DNA from: Caryophanales bacterium
GTDB taxonomy: Bacteria > Bacillota_I > Bacilli_A > RF39 > UBA660
NCBI GenBank assembly: GCA_016282415.1
Contig: JAEEKO010000065.1
Span: 1 to 5,670, forward strand
Direction: 5' to 3'
Length of the DNA stretch: 5,670 bases
Shown here: in pieces, positions 5,640 through 5,670 of the stretch
Layout of the letters: every line of letters starts with the position of its first letter
Numbering within the stretch: the first letter of the stretch is position 1
Notes under the pieces: model-generated
The model's database searches: none
Seen by the model: only the letters and a program-made list of their open reading frames with translations
Told to the model about the DNA's origin: nothing
Made by a program: the position numbers and the translations under genes

Positions 5640-5670
5640 GATTATCTATTTTTTAAACCTAAAATTAGTA

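Noticed and set aside
5642..5670. Possible C-terminal tail of an upstream gene (LILGLKNR or TNFRFKK, minus strand)
   Set aside because: Two frames are open to the window edge for only seven or eight codons, which is too short to choose between them or to prove a gene.
1..5670. Phage lysis cassette interpretation of the amidase
   Set aside because: No holin, structural, integrase or other phage gene is nearby. The neighbours are a tRNA-editing protein and a PQ-loop protein, so a chromosomal locus is more likely.

Overview
The window is AT-rich (well under 35% GC by eye) and every convincing gene lies on the minus strand, so transcription runs from right to left. The strong AGGAGG/AAGGAG ribosome binding sites, low GC, short gaps and gene families suggest a low-GC Firmicute or an early-branching Bacilli/Mycoplasmatota-type bacterium. 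All nine tryptophans in the full-length genes are read from TGG, no gene contains an internal TGA, and three genes end at TGA with natural family lengths. This supports the standard bacterial code rather than the Mycoplasma UGA=Trp code. The genus cannot be fixed from this window.

Three transcription units can be read. Unit A (5626 down to 2524) holds a DHH/DHHA2 phosphoesterase related to manganese-dependent pyrophosphatases, a Nudix hydrolase, and an M3-family zinc oligopeptidase, with gaps of 12 and 4 bp, ending at a hairpin terminator (2489-2515). Its promoter lies outside the window or in the upstream gene. Unit B is a single uncharacterised gene (2430 down to 1750). It has a consensus-like promoter (TTGCCA, 17 bp, extended TGATAAAAT) directly behind terminator A, and its own terminator swallows its stop codon. 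Unit C starts at an extended -10 promoter (TGCTATAAT) touching the T-run of that terminator. It encodes a T7-lysozyme-type N-acetylmuramoyl-L-alanine amidase with an N-terminal helical-repeat region, then a YbaK/EbsC-type aminoacyl-tRNA deacylase, then the first 33 codons of a PQ-loop (SemiSWEET-like) membrane protein that runs off the left edge.

Unit A looks like general housekeeping (phosphate-ester or nucleotide clean-up and peptide turnover). Unit C combines cell-wall cleavage or recycling, translation quality control and a small transporter, with no obvious shared pathway. There is no mobile element, CRISPR array, RNA gene or phage module, and no clear new multi-gene system. The most open items are the unknown protein of unit B, the signal-less amidase with helical repeats, and the very tight terminator/promoter junctions. 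No stretch longer than 300 bases lacks a gene.
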